Notes: generated by a model from the letters alone, not told the origin. A DNA stretch of 64,000 bases from GCA-2705995 sp048267965 (GCA_048267965.1 JBLWWK010000009.1:51015-115014), one strand, 5' to 3'; counted from the stretch's first letter, positions 8,670 through 18,220 are shown. Program-made: numbers and translations.

Positions 8670-9530
8670 ATGAATTTGAGCAGTAATTTACTGGCCGACA
8701 TACCCAAGTATTTCGAGCAAAAATTGCAACCAATTTACACTGCAAGAGAAGCTAATTTGCTTGCACAATGGAGTGTAGAATGGGCGCTTCAATTGTCGAG
8801 AACAGAAGTGGTTTTGCAAAAAAATAGATTACTGAGCGAGTCAGAATTATTGCGCTTTGTTCGCATTACAGATCGTTTGTTAAAAAGTGAGCCAATTCAA
8901 TACATTTTGGGTGAAGCTCATTTTATGGATTTAATGCTTTTTGTAGATGCTAATGTGCTAATTCCTCGACCAGAAACCGAAGAATTAGTAGAGTGGATTG
9001 TGAGTGATTATTCGGGTCATAAAAATCTGATTGTAAAAGATGTAGCAACCGGTAGTGGTTGTATTGCTTTAGCGTTAAAAAAGTATTTAAAGAATGCGCA
9101 AGTTGTAGGAACCGATTGGTCACAAAATGCGCTTGTTGTGGCAGAGAAGAATGCCGTTTCACTCGGTTTGGATGTTGATTTTAGACAAGAGAACGCGCTA
9201 GAAAGTGGGAGTGACACCTGTCTCTATAATGTGATTGTGAGCAATCCTCCCTACATTTTAACAGACGAAAAACCAACAATGGCAAAGAATGTGTTAGCGT
9301 ATGAACCGCATATGGCATTGTTTGTAGAAAAAGATCCCTTAGAATTTTATAAAAAGATAGCAGAGTCTGCTTTTGATTTACTCACTGAATCAGGTGCTTT
9401 GTATTTCGAATTGCACGAAAAGTATGGAAAAGCTACGCAAGATTGGATAGAAAATAACACTGCATTTGCCACCACAGAATTAAGACAAGATTTACAAGGA
9501 AAAGACCGAATGTTGAAGTGCTTGAAATAG
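8670..9530 (+). CDS. prmC: peptide chain release factor N5-glutamine methyltransferase
   Basis: A 286-residue SAM-dependent methyltransferase that modifies the GGQ glutamine of release factors. It has an N-terminal helical domain, the substrate-binding RPETEELVEWI (100-110), SAM motif I DVATGSGCIALAL (124-136) and the catalytic NPPY motif (192-195). It is the first gene of a tightly packed plus-strand group: its TAG stop shares a base with the GTG start of the next gene. Confidence 0.93.
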   Translation: MNLSSNLLADIPKYFEQKLQPIYTAREANLLAQWSVEWALQLSRTEVVLQKNRLLSESELLRFVRITDRLLKSEPIQYILGEAHFMDLMLFVDANVLIPRPETEELVEWIVSDYSGHKNLIVKDVATGSGCIALALKKYLKNAQVVGTDWSQNALVVAEKNAVSLGLDVDFRQENALESGSDTCLYNVIVSNPPYILTDEKPTMAKNVLAYEPHMALFVEKDPLEFYKKIAESAFDLLTESGALYFELHEKYGKATQDWIENNTAFATTELRQDLQGKDRMLKCLK

Positions 9531-10294
9531 TGAAAAAAGTCCGATATATCGTTTTTATAGGTTTGATAGTGTGTGGGTTATTGGGTGTTAATTCAACGAG
9601 AGCAATGGTTCCTGCCGATGTAGGTGAAATCTCTCTTTTTCCCTTACAAGACCCGTATACACCTTTTGAAGAAAAGTACCTTGAAGAGTACAAAACGAAG
9701 AAGTGGAAAATGCACACGGCTGTTCATAATTTTCGTTCTTTTTTTAACGATCAGCAATTTTTATTTATGGGCTTAAAAGGTGGTTTAGAATATAATCACA
9801 ACTACCGATTTGGACTCATGCTTTTGGGGCAAGAAGAAGCGGTACTGCTCAACGATAACGACCAAGATTACGACTATGAACTCAGTGAGGTTGCTTATTT
9901 AGCAGGCTATGGCGAATACATGTTAGTAAATAATTATCGGTGGGAACTCGGCATCCCCCTCAGTTTTGGTCGTGGTGGCGGTAGGTTGGTCACCTTAGAT
10001 GGGGAAAGAGAACCAGTAGGTGAACCAGAAGAAAAGCGATTTAATGCGCTTCAGGTTGGCGTTTATGGCCAATACAACATCAATTACTGGTTAGGATTTG
10101 GTCTAGGTGCAGGTCAGCGAGCGGCTTTTAGCCAAGATGTTGAAGTAAGAGATTACCTTACGTCTCCTTACTATACGTTTGGATTAAAAGTAAATTTAGG
10201 AAGATTAATGAAATCGGTTTTTGCGCACAAGAAAGTGAAAGCCGAGAAGAAACTGTATTTTGAAACCCGCAATAAAAAGACCCAGAATGGATAA
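9530..10294 (+). CDS. predicted exported beta-barrel protein, unknown function
   Basis: A 254-residue product. The GTG at 9530 overlaps the prmC stop (TAGTG) and gives a clean signal peptide, MKKVRYIVFIGLIVCGLLGVNSTRA; an upstream in-frame GTG at 9518 is less likely. The mature part has alternating hydrophobic strands (FLFMGLKGGLEYNHNYRFGLMLLG, ALQVGVYGQYNINYWLGFGLGAGQR, YYTFGLKVNLGRL), as expected for a small outer-membrane barrel. The tail KKVKAEKKLYFETRNKKTQNG is highly basic. It is enclosed between prmC and ligA with an 8-nt overlap at its end. Confidence 0.75.
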   Translation: MKKVRYIVFIGLIVCGLLGVNSTRAMVPADVGEISLFPLQDPYTPFEEKYLEEYKTKKWKMHTAVHNFRSFFNDQQFLFMGLKGGLEYNHNYRFGLMLLGQEEAVLLNDNDQDYDYELSEVAYLAGYGEYMLVNNYRWELGIPLSFGRGGGRLVTLDGEREPVGEPEEKRFNALQVGVYGQYNINYWLGFGLGAGQRAAFSQDVEVRDYLTSPYYTFGLKVNLGRLMKSVFAHKKVKAEKKLYFETRNKKTQNG

Positions 10295-12308
10295 AACCGC
10301 GGTGCGCCAAGAGATAGAAAAGTTAAGGGCAGAAATAGAACATCATAATCACTTGTACTATGTTGAAAATCAGCCCGAGTTAAGTGATTACGATTTTGAT
10401 CAATTGCTCAAAAAACTCGAATCGCTAGAGAAAGAATATCCTGAATTTGACCACCCTAATTCGCCTACAAAACGCGTTGGCGGAGATATTACTAAGAATT
10501 TTGAAACGGTAGCTCACGATTATCCAATGATGTCGTTGAGTAACAGTTACTCGAAAGAAGAAATCGTTGAGTTTATTGAACGAATTCAAAAAACCATAGA
10601 GGGGAAAGTTGAATTTGTTTGTGAACTGAAATACGATGGCGTTGCTATTGGAATCAAGTACCGAAATGGGCAATTTCACCAAGCGGTAACGCGGGGAGAC
10701 GGACAAAAAGGGGACGATGTTTCTAATAATGTAAGAACCATTAGAACTGTTCCACTTTCGCTAAAACCAGGCGATTACCCAGAAAGCTTCGAAATAAGAG
10801 GTGAGATTATTTTGCCTAAGTCACAGTTTCAACTGTTAAATAAATCGCTAGAAGAAAAAGGGGAGCAACCGTATGCCAACCCTAGAAATACAGCTTCAGG
10901 TACGCTAAAGTTACAAGATTCGAGTGTGGTTGCTGAGCGAAAGCTCGATTGTTTTCTGTACGGATTGTATACTGAAAACAGAGTAGTGACTACCCATTTT
11001 AACTCTGTTCAAAAGGCGGGTGAGTGGGGTTTTAAAGTACCTTCTTCGCAACAAAAAACCATTGAAATTTGCCAAAACATTGATGAAATTATGAATTTCA
11101 TTAACTATTGGGAAGATGAACGGTTAGCACTGAATTTCGATATAGACGGTATTGTTATTAAGGTGAATAGTTACCAACAGCAAGACGAGTTAGGGTATAC
11201 CGCCAAGTCTCCACGTTGGGCAATCGCTTATAAATACAAAGCTGAAGAAGCGGTCACTATTTTAGAAAAAGTGACCTATCAGGTGGGTAGAACGGGTGCT
11301 ATTACTCCAGTAGCTAATTTACAACCTGTTTTATTGGCAGGAACCACCGTAAAGCGGGCTTCTTTGCACAATGCAGGCATTATTGCTGAATTAGATGTTC
11401 GAGAAGGGGATACGGTAAAGGTGGAAAAAGGAGGAGAAATTATTCCGAAAATTACCGGGGTTGATTTAACGAAAAGACCAGCTGATTCACAACCGCTTCG
11501 ATATGCTACGCACTGCCCAGAATGCGGAACAGAATTAGTAAAAAAAGAAGAAGAAGCAGCTCATTATTGTCCTAACGAAACGGGTTGCCTTCCGCAAATA
11601 AAAGGTAGAATCGAGCATTTTATTTCTCGCAATGCCATGGACATTGATAGCATGGGGCAAGAAACAATTCAGCAATTGTACGAGGCTGGTTTAGTCAAGA
11701 ATGCATCAGATATTTACGACCTTACTTTTGAACAACTGATTGAGTTAGATCGAATGGCTGAAAAATCAGCTAATCGATTACTTTCTGGTGTAGAACAATC
11801 GAAAAATACTCCGTACGAAAGAGTGCTTTTTGCATTAGGAATTCGATATGTAGGGGCAACAGTAGCAAAAAAATTAGCCAAAAAGTTTACAACAATTGAA
11901 AAGTTAGAGAAGGCTACCTTAGAAGAGTTGGTAGCGGTAGACGAAATTGGCGAGCGCATTGCGCAAAGTGTAATCGATTTTTTTGCCAACGAACAGAACC
12001 AAGCTATCGTAGCTAAATTGAAAGTTGCGGGCTTGCAGTTTGAACTCAGCGAAGATTTATTGCCACAAAGCGACCAATTATCGGGTAAGTCTATTGTGGT
12101 TTCTGGTGTTTTTCATAAGGTGTCTAGAGCCGAGATAAAAGCCATGATTGAAAAACACGGAGGTAAATCGGTGGGTTCAGTTTCAGCAAAAACTGCTTTC
12201 TTAGTAGCTGGAGATAATATGGGTCCTTCGAAACTAGAGAAGGCCGAAAAACTGGGCGTTGAAATAATCAGCGAAAACGAGTTTTTACAATTGATTGGAG
12301 AAGAATGA
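10287..12308 (+). CDS. ligA: NAD-dependent DNA ligase LigA
   Basis: A 673-residue NAD+-dependent DNA ligase. Domain order is complete: Ia domain binding NMN (HHNHLYYVENQPELSDYDFD), adenylation domain with nucleophile K115 in CELKYDG, OB fold, tetracysteine zinc finger (CPECGTEL and CPNETGC), helix-hairpin-helix region (ALGIRYVGATVAKKLAKKF) and a C-terminal BRCT domain (SGKSIVVSGVFHKVSR). ATG 10287 was chosen; the frame is open upstream, but the family begins close to this Met. It overlaps the barrel-protein gene by 8 nt and the next gene by 4 nt (ATGA). Confidence 0.95.
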   Translation: MDKTAVRQEIEKLRAEIEHHNHLYYVENQPELSDYDFDQLLKKLESLEKEYPEFDHPNSPTKRVGGDITKNFETVAHDYPMMSLSNSYSKEEIVEFIERIQKTIEGKVEFVCELKYDGVAIGIKYRNGQFHQAVTRGDGQKGDDVSNNVRTIRTVPLSLKPGDYPESFEIRGEIILPKSQFQLLNKSLEEKGEQPYANPRNTASGTLKLQDSSVVAERKLDCFLYGLYTENRVVTTHFNSVQKAGEWGFKVPSSQQKTIEICQNIDEIMNFINYWEDERLALNFDIDGIVIKVNSYQQQDELGYTAKSPRWAIAYKYKAEEAVTILEKVTYQVGRTGAITPVANLQPVLLAGTTVKRASLHNAGIIAELDVREGDTVKVEKGGEIIPKITGVDLTKRPADSQPLRYATHCPECGTELVKKEEEAAHYCPNETGCLPQIKGRIEHFISRNAMDIDSMGQETIQQLYEAGLVKNASDIYDLTFEQLIELDRMAEKSANRLLSGVEQSKNTPYERVLFALGIRYVGATVAKKLAKKFTTIEKLEKATLEELVAVDEIGERIAQSVIDFFANEQNQAIVAKLKVAGLQFELSEDLLPQSDQLSGKSIVVSGVFHKVSRAEIKAMIEKHGGKSVGSVSAKTAFLVAGDNMGPSKLEKAEKLGVEIISENEFLQLIGEE

Positions 12309-12859
12309 TAAGTTTGAAAAAACGGATTGCTCAGTACTTTTTGAAAAAAGCAGCTGAAAAACCACGAGAAGTCCATAATTTATCGCTTTCTCAAGCAGAA
12401 AGTGTTTTATTGCTGTTGCCTCAAGACGAACAACAACGTGCAATTGCTGAAAAATGGGAAGCGAAATTGAAAAAAGAATGGAAAATTAAAACGGTAGATT
12501 CTTTCTTTTTCAACTACCGCAAACCAAGCAAAAAAGATCCAGCACCTGATGCACGTGAAATCAATAAAACCCATCTCAACTGGTATCTGAAACCACAGCA
12601 CGAAGAGTTGTTGAGTTCCTACCGAAAAAAATACGATCTATTTATCGATTTAGATACAGCATATCCTATCCCTAATCAGTTTATAGCCGCAGAAATAGGC
12701 GCTAAGATGAAGGTAGGTTTACAAGTTAATCACTATCCAAAAGGGTTCGATTTTGTGCTCAAAACTTCAAAAAATGATTCTGTTCAGTTTGTAATTGAGC
12801 AAATTGAGAAGTACTTGAGTATTTTTGAACCACGTAAAACAGAAATCTATGAAAAATAA
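12305..12859 (+). CDS. DUF6913-like protein
   Basis: A 184-residue soluble, basic protein starting at ATG 12305 within the ATGA overlap with ligA. It has no signal peptide or membrane segment. Visible conserved-looking blocks are KTVDSFFFNYRKP, LNWYLKP, YDLFIDLDTAYPIPNQFIAAEIGAKMKVG and a C-terminal FVIEQIEKYLSIF. I associate it with the Bacteroidota family DUF6913 by its position beside dapA and overall sequence, from memory and not by search. No function is known to me. It overlaps dapA by 11 nt, which implies translational coupling. Confidence 0.8.
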   Translation: MISLKKRIAQYFLKKAAEKPREVHNLSLSQAESVLLLLPQDEQQRAIAEKWEAKLKKEWKIKTVDSFFFNYRKPSKKDPAPDAREINKTHLNWYLKPQHEELLSSYRKKYDLFIDLDTAYPIPNQFIAAEIGAKMKVGLQVNHYPKGFDFVLKTSKNDSVQFVIEQIEKYLSIFEPRKTEIYEK

Positions 12860-13739
12860 GTTTGAAGGAGTGGGTGTAGCCATTGTTACTCCATTTAAGG
12901 CAAACGGTTCGGTTGATTATAACGCTCTTGAGCGGTTAATTAATCACATTATCGATGGAGGGGTAAACTTCATTGTAGTACAAGGTACAACAGGAGAAGC
13001 AGCCACTTTAACTGAAGAAGAAAAGTTGGCGGTTTTAGAATTTACCATAGATGTTACTAAGAAACGCGTGCCTGTAGTTTTTGGTTATGGAGGCAACAAT
13101 ACACAAGCCATGCTAGAGGGATTGAGCCAGTTCCCCATCGAAAAAGTAGACGCATTATTGGTGGCAAGTCCTTATTACAATAAACCATCGCAAGAAGGTG
13201 TGTATCAGCATTATAAAGCATTGGCTCAAGCAACAGATGCTGAGATTATTTTGTACAATGTTCCGGGTAGAACGGGTTCGAATGTTACCGCAGAAACCAC
13301 TCTGCGTTTAGCAAAAGAGTGTAAAAATATTGTGGCGGTAAAAGAGGCTAGCGGCAACCTAGCGCAAATGTCGCAATTGATTAAAAACAAGCCAGAAGGC
13401 TTTAGTGTATTATCGGGAGACGATGATTTGGTGCTTCCGCAAATGGCCATTGGAGCAGACGGTGTAATTAGTGTAATTGCCAATGCTTTCCCCAAGCGTT
13501 TTTCAGATTTAATACATGCGGGCAGGGTAGGATCCGTTGACCAGGCGAGAGAAATTCACTACCAATTGGTAGATTTAATTCCGCTATTGTTCAAAGAGGG
13601 GAACCCAGGAGGCATTAAAGCATTGTTAGAAATGCTGGGTATTATGGAAAACGAAGTGCGATTGCCTTTGGCGCCTGTGTCGAAAGCAACCTATGATGAG
13701 ATTTATAGAGCAGCTAGTGACGCTGGTTTAACAGCTTAG
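12849..13739 (+). CDS. dapA: 4-hydroxy-tetrahydrodipicolinate synthase
   Basis: A 296-residue TIM-barrel enzyme condensing pyruvate with aspartate semialdehyde, the first committed step of lysine/diaminopimelate synthesis. The Schiff-base lysine is K165 in VAVKEASGN; the catalytic Tyr (Y136, LYNVPGRTG) and R141 are present, and GTTGEAATL and SPYYNKPSQEG are diagnostic. ATG 12849 was chosen over the upstream ATG at 12825, which lies deep inside the preceding gene. It ends the prmC-ligA-dapA operon at a strong bidirectional hairpin. Confidence 0.95.
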   Translation: MKNKFEGVGVAIVTPFKANGSVDYNALERLINHIIDGGVNFIVVQGTTGEAATLTEEEKLAVLEFTIDVTKKRVPVVFGYGGNNTQAMLEGLSQFPIEKVDALLVASPYYNKPSQEGVYQHYKALAQATDAEIILYNVPGRTGSNVTAETTLRLAKECKNIVAVKEASGNLAQMSQLIKNKPEGFSVLSGDDDLVLPQMAIGADGVISVIANAFPKRFSDLIHAGRVGSVDQAREIHYQLVDLIPLLFKEGNPGGIKALLEMLGIMENEVRLPLAPVSKATYDEIYRAASDAGLTA

Positions 13740-13759
13740 TTTTCTGCTCTTAATAGAAA

Positions 13760-13793
13760 TAAAAAAGCCGATTGAGATGTCAATCGGCTTTTT
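13760..13793. terminator. bidirectional terminator between dapA and ABC-F genes
   Basis: Stem AAAAAAGCCGATTGA / TCAATCGGCTTTTTT with loop GATG, A-rich on one side and T-rich on the other, so it can serve both converging genes. The whole 34-nt element recurs at 36313-36346 as its exact reverse complement. Confidence 0.85.
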
Positions 13794-13796
13794 TCG

Positions 13797-15803
13797 TTAT
13801 TGGTTTCTTTTGGTTTCTAACTTATCCAATTCTTCGCTGAGTTCTTCCCATTGAGCCATGTAGGTTTCTAGCTTTTGATTGAGTTCACTGTGCTCGAAAA
13901 ACAATTGCTTAGAAGGTTGTCCGTCTACATAATTTGCCGGATCGGCCATTTTCACCTCTAGCTCTTCGATGGCCTTTTCAGATTCGCTAATTTTTTTCTC
14001 CCGTTTTTGCACATCGTTGCGCACTTTTCTAATTTGTTTATCGAGTTCTTTGCGCTCTTCATAACTTAACGAACTACCGCTATCAGCCTTTTTCTCAGCG
14101 GGTTTTTGAGCGGGTTTTTCTTTTTTGGGCTCGCTTTCTTTCTTTTGGTAGGAACCGCCATCACTCGATTCAAAATCTCGAAAGGTTTCTACTTGATGCT
14201 TCGATAAGAAATAATCAATATCGCCTAAGTGTTCTTTTACCGTACCGTTAATAAACTCGTAGGTTTTATCGGTTAGTCCTTTTAAGAAATCACGATCGTG
14301 AGAAACTACAATCATGGCTCCATCGTAGTTAATTAGCGCTCTTTTTAACACTTCTTTAGAGGCAATATCTAGGTGATTGGTAGGCTCATCAAGAATAAGC
14401 AAGTTAACGGGGTCGAGCAGTAATTTAGCCAATGCCAAGCGCGATTTCTCTCCACCGCTTAACACTTTCACGCGTTTGTCTACATCTTCTTCACCAAATA
14501 AAAAGGCACCTAATAAACCTCTAATTCGAGCCACGTTCGACCATTCGTCAGAGGTGGCTGCTTCTTCAATAGTTGAAAGAACGGTATCGTTTGCGTTGAG
14601 TGTATTTTCTTGAATTTGAGCGTAATAGCCGATTTTTACGTTGTGACCAATTTTTAATTCACCACCGTGCTCAAGTTCTTCTGAGATAATCTTTACGAGG
14701 GTAGATTTACCCATTCCGTTTTTACCAACAAAAGCTACTTTTTCACCGCGTTCTACTTCTAAATTTACATCGTGAAAAACCTGTTTTTCTCCATACCATT
14801 TCGAAACCGAATCAGCTTTAAAAACCACATCGCCAGCACGGGGAGCAGGCGGAAAACGGAAATCGATTTGTTGAGTATCGAGTTCGTCTATTTCTAATCG
14901 CTCCAGTTTATCGAGTTGCTTTTGTTTCGACTGAGCTTGCTTAGCTTTTGATGCTTTTGCTTTAAAGCGTTCAATAAATCGCTCTTGTTGGGCAATGTAT
15001 TTCTGTTGGTTTTTTAAAGCGGCTAACTGAGTTTCCATGCGTTCTTCGCGCAATACAAAATACTTAGAGTAGGGTACTTTATAATCGTAAATTCTACCAA
15101 ATACAATTTCGATAGTTCTATTGGTTACGTTATCGAGAAATGCTCTATCGTGAGAAATCATGATTAACGAACCCGGATAGTTGTTAAAGTAATCTTCTAA
15201 CCACAAAATAGATTCGATATCTAAGTGGTTGGTAGGCTCATCGAGTAAAAGTAAATCTGGCTTGAGTAAAAGAAGTTTACTTAGCTCAACGCGCATTTGC
15301 CAACCGCCTGAAAACGAACTCATAGGGCGGTGAAATTCTTCTTCCGTAAAACCGAGTCCTTTTAAGACTTTCCCAACATTGCTCTCAATTTTAGAGCTAT
15401 CCATCAGGTTGAGCTTATCGTGTTTTTCGGTTAAATCGTGAATTAGCTGGGTGTAGCTATCTGATTCGTAATCGGTTCGTTCTTCTAATTGACGGTTAAT
15501 TTCGTCAATTTCTTTCTCGAGGCGAATGATCTCGTCAAAAACGGTAAGTGTTTCATCGTACACCGTTTTTTCAGAATCGTTTTTTACTTCCTGCGGCAAA
15601 TAACCAATAGTTCGGCCATCGCTTATGGCAATGTCGCCACCGTTGGGTTCCTGCAGACCATAAATTATTTTGAGTAAAGTAGATTTTCCTACTCCATTTT
15701 TACCGACTAAACCAATGCGGTCTTTAGGAGTAATCACGAAAGAAATGCCTTTAAAAAGGTCGTTTCCGTCAAAAGAAACAGATATATTATTAATTGAAAT
15801 CAT
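13797..15803 (-). CDS. ABC-F family ATPase, ribosome-associated type
   Basis: A 668-residue soluble protein with two complete ATP-binding cassettes and no membrane segment. The first Walker A is GKNGVGKST (34-42) with signature SSFSGGWQMR; the second is GKNGMGKST with signature LSGGEKSR; both Walker B motifs read LLDEPTNHLD. Between them is the ABC-F linker, rich in Lys and Gln (RFKAKASKAKQAQSKQKQLDKLERL). A long Lys/Glu-rich C-terminal coiled coil follows (about 560-668), as in Uup/YheS-like members. ABC-F proteins act on the ribosomal E site; the exact subgroup is uncertain. It lies 3 nt after the upstream barrel gene. Confidence 0.9.
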   Translation of the reverse strand: MISINNISVSFDGNDLFKGISFVITPKDRIGLVGKNGVGKSTLLKIIYGLQEPNGGDIAISDGRTIGYLPQEVKNDSEKTVYDETLTVFDEIIRLEKEIDEINRQLEERTDYESDSYTQLIHDLTEKHDKLNLMDSSKIESNVGKVLKGLGFTEEEFHRPMSSFSGGWQMRVELSKLLLLKPDLLLLDEPTNHLDIESILWLEDYFNNYPGSLIMISHDRAFLDNVTNRTIEIVFGRIYDYKVPYSKYFVLREERMETQLAALKNQQKYIAQQERFIERFKAKASKAKQAQSKQKQLDKLERLEIDELDTQQIDFRFPPAPRAGDVVFKADSVSKWYGEKQVFHDVNLEVERGEKVAFVGKNGMGKSTLVKIISEELEHGGELKIGHNVKIGYYAQIQENTLNANDTVLSTIEEAATSDEWSNVARIRGLLGAFLFGEEDVDKRVKVLSGGEKSRLALAKLLLDPVNLLILDEPTNHLDIASKEVLKRALINYDGAMIVVSHDRDFLKGLTDKTYEFINGTVKEHLGDIDYFLSKHQVETFRDFESSDGGSYQKKESEPKKEKPAQKPAEKKADSGSSLSYEERKELDKQIRKVRNDVQKREKKISESEKAIEELEVKMADPANYVDGQPSKQLFFEHSELNQKLETYMAQWEELSEELDKLETKRNQ

Positions 15804-15806
15804 AGA

Positions 15807-16448
15807 CTATTTTAAATCGAACCAACCAAACTGAAACCCCACTTGAAAATGAGGTGATTGAAAAGTAGAAGTAGAGAGGTCGTAGGCGCTGTCACCGTTG
15901 TAGTTAGTAATAAATCGGTAGCTGAGAGCCACTTTTGCTTTGCACCAAGCGTTAAAACGATAATACCCTTCAACGTGTGGTTCTATCATTGAAACTGAGG
16001 CAGTTTGTAATTTACGTTCGAACGGATCGTACAGTTTAGAATTTCCCCAACCAACGCGTAAAAAGCCAGCTGCATGAAAGGGAAAGTTCGATTGATAGAT
16101 GTAACCCGCTTGAACTCCAGATAATAAGAGGTTAAAATTACCATCGTCTGTAGTGGTAATAAAATCACCGTTTATTCCATAATTGATCCGATAAGTAACC
16201 GGGTAGGTTAAGTTGTTGAGATTTCCGGTGAGAAAATAGCCCAAAACATAGGTTTGGTTCAAAACGGCATTGGCAGATAAATCACCATTAATCATTAATT
16301 GATCGCGCGCTATCGACACGCCAGCACCAAAATCGGCATAGCCATGCACAACAAATTCACCCTCTTGAAGCAAACGATTTTGCTTTTTGTTTTGGGCAAA
16401 AGCCAGCACAGAAAAACTAGATAAAATAACGAAAAACAGGTATTTCAT
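15807..16448 (-). CDS. predicted outer-membrane beta-barrel protein
   Basis: A 213-residue exported protein. ATG 16448 gives a good signal peptide (MKYLFFVILSSFSVLAFAQ); the longer reading from 16499 would begin upstream of the promoter box. The mature protein alternates aromatic-rich beta strands (EFVVHGYADFGAGVSIARDQ, YVLGYFLTGNLNNLTYPVTYRINYG, PHFQVGFQFGWFDLK) and ends in an aromatic-rich strand typical of barrels. Function unknown. It is followed after 3 nt by the ABC-F gene and diverges from the endonuclease gene. Confidence 0.75.
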   Translation of the reverse strand: MKYLFFVILSSFSVLAFAQNKKQNRLLQEGEFVVHGYADFGAGVSIARDQLMINGDLSANAVLNQTYVLGYFLTGNLNNLTYPVTYRINYGINGDFITTTDDGNFNLLLSGVQAGYIYQSNFPFHAAGFLRVGWGNSKLYDPFERKLQTASVSMIEPHVEGYYRFNAWCKAKVALSYRFITNYNGDSAYDLSTSTFQSPHFQVGFQFGWFDLK

Positions 16449-16459
16449 AATTAGCGGCT

Positions 16460-16467
16460 CAAATGTA
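16460..16467 (-). promoter_or_regulatory. -7 box for the barrel protein/ABC-F operon
   Basis: TACATTTG on the minus strand, 11 nt before the chosen ATG 16448, matches TAnnTTTG and supports that start. Confidence 0.55.
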
Positions 16468-16512
16468 TGATTAAAGGCGCGTAATTTTCGTTCTATCAAG
16501 CAAAAATCCCAT

Positions 16513-16520
16513 TACTTTTG
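16513..16520 (+). promoter_or_regulatory. -7 box of the endonuclease gene
   Basis: TACTTTTG followed by CAGC, 15 nt before ATG 16536; a full match to TAnnTTTG. Confidence 0.6.
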
Positions 16521-16535
16521 CAGCAAAATTAAGCG

Positions 16536-18092
16536 ATGAAAAAATTGACACAGCTATTAGCAATGTTGCCTCTGGCTTCTTTTGCACAAATAGGATTTCA
16601 GCCCACAGAAATACAATTTAATCCTACGCAATTCGGAGAGGTAGATAGCATTGAAGTGACCATTGAAAACAACTATGCCACAGCTATTGATATCGAAGGA
16701 GTTGAATTCCATCAGATTTATGGAAATTCTATCTTTTTTGTGAACGAAACGTTTCCTGTTTCGGTAGCGGCCAACGGTTCTGCCCAGATGTGGGTGTACT
16801 TTGAGCCAGAACACAACATTGTTTATAATTCTGAAATGGTGGTTCAAACGAACTACCGTGGTTCGTACAGTGTAAATGTTGTGGGTGATGGAAAATTTTC
16901 ATCGTATTACAGTTCTACTTTCGATAAAAGCGAAGAAGATTTAAAGTCAGCTTTGAAATCTCGTTTAACCAGTGGTTACAACAGTTTAAGCTACAACAAT
17001 GCTCGAGACAATATGTATGCTACCATCGATAATACGGGGGGAGATGTAGAGTGTGTTTACACGGGTAGAGTAGCTACTTTTAATACACGTCCGGGGGCGA
17101 ATTCGAACAATTTTAACTGTGAACATACTTTTCCTCAAGGCATGTTTAGCCAAAACTTGCCTATGAAAAGTGATATTCACCACTTGTTTCCAACGGATGT
17201 TACGGCTAATAGTCAACGCGGTAATTTAAAGTTTGGAGTTGTTAGCGGCAATGGTTCTTGGTCTCAAGGTGGCTCTAAAAAAGGAGGCAGTTCTTTCGAG
17301 CCAAGAGATGTTCAAAAAGGAGCCACCGCTCGCGCTATGATGTACTTTGTAACACGTTACCAAGATTACAGCAACTTCTTCGCTGGGCAACAAGCGATTT
17401 TAAGAACCTGGCACGAAGATTATGCACCGCAAGCAGCAGAGATTCAGCGTAACCAAGCTATTTTTAACGTTCAGAACAATAGAAACCCTTACGTAGATTA
17501 TCCACAATTTATCGAGCGCATTCAAGATTTGGTAGGGAACTCTGAAGCTCCTGAGAACTACGATTTGTGGATTTCTGAAACTTCAGTAGACTTTGGTGCT
17601 GCGGTAAACGATTTAGAGCATACAATTGTGCTTTTCAACAAAGGCAACCAGCCAGTTGAAGTAAGTAACTTTGCCTTTTCAAATTCTTCTTTTTTCTTCT
17701 CAACCACGGTAGGAACCGAAACCATAGCTCCGGGAGAAGCACTAGAATTAGTAATTACTACCGATGCAGGTTTACCTTTTGGAAGTCAAGAGACGTTAAC
17801 GTTTGATACAGATATTCCTTCTGGAACTGAGCAAACTATTGATTTATTAGGAGGTTGGTTCCCTGTTTCTGTGAAAGAAAATGTGAGCGAAGGATTAAAG
17901 GTATATCCAAATCCTGCCCAAACAACGCTTCAGTTCAATGCAGATAACAAACGTGTTCCTTCTGTAATTCGTTCGATAGATGGTAAGAAAGTGAAAGAAT
18001 GTTTCTCACCTTGTGCTATTGAAGAATTGGTGAATGGTGTTTATTTATTAGAGATCAATAGCGGAGAAAAAGCGGTTTTTATTAAGAAATAG
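16536..18092 (+). CDS. secreted endonuclease I family nuclease with T9SS sorting domain
   Basis: A 518-residue exported protein. After a signal peptide (MKKLTQLLAMLPLASFAQ) comes an immunoglobulin-like (choice-of-anchor type) segment, then the endonuclease I fold: CEHTFPQGMF (C195-H197), DIHHLFPTD (about 213-221), NSQRGNLKFG and later ARAMMYFVTRY, the beta-beta-alpha metal catalytic region of EndA-like nucleases. A second Ig-like stretch precedes a type A T9SS domain (LKVYPNPAQTTLQF to NGVYLLEINSGEKAVFIKK). It probably degrades extracellular DNA for phosphate or nucleosides. It is monocistronic, between its own promoter and a terminator. Confidence 0.92.
   Translation: MKKLTQLLAMLPLASFAQIGFQPTEIQFNPTQFGEVDSIEVTIENNYATAIDIEGVEFHQIYGNSIFFVNETFPVSVAANGSAQMWVYFEPEHNIVYNSEMVVQTNYRGSYSVNVVGDGKFSSYYSSTFDKSEEDLKSALKSRLTSGYNSLSYNNARDNMYATIDNTGGDVECVYTGRVATFNTRPGANSNNFNCEHTFPQGMFSQNLPMKSDIHHLFPTDVTANSQRGNLKFGVVSGNGSWSQGGSKKGGSSFEPRDVQKGATARAMMYFVTRYQDYSNFFAGQQAILRTWHEDYAPQAAEIQRNQAIFNVQNNRNPYVDYPQFIERIQDLVGNSEAPENYDLWISETSVDFGAAVNDLEHTIVLFNKGNQPVEVSNFAFSNSSFFFSTTVGTETIAPGEALELVITTDAGLPFGSQETLTFDTDIPSGTEQTIDLLGGWFPVSVKENVSEGLKVYPNPAQTTLQFNADNKRVPSVIRSIDGKKVKECFSPCAIEELVNGVYLLEINSGEKAVFIKK
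17707..17718 (+). repeat. perfect copy of the dispersed 12-mer CGGTAGGAACCG
   Basis: Inside the endonuclease gene, read as Val-Gly-Thr. One of five perfect 12-mers in the window; see findings for the full list. Confidence 0.85.
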
Positions 18093-18113
18093 TTCTTTTG
18101 ATGCTACAAATAT

Positions 18114-18149
18114 AAAAGGCGAAATGAGAGAATCATTTCGCCTTTTTTT
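18114..18149 (+). terminator. terminator after the endonuclease gene
   Basis: Stem AAAAGGCGAAATGA / TCATTTCGCCTTTT with loop GAGAA, followed by a T run; 22 nt after the stop codon. Confidence 0.85.
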
Positions 18150-18220
18150 GTGCTTTATGGTAGAGAAAAGAAGGGGAGAGATGAAATTGACAAATTCTCA
18201 TCTCTTCGTTTGTTTTCTAG

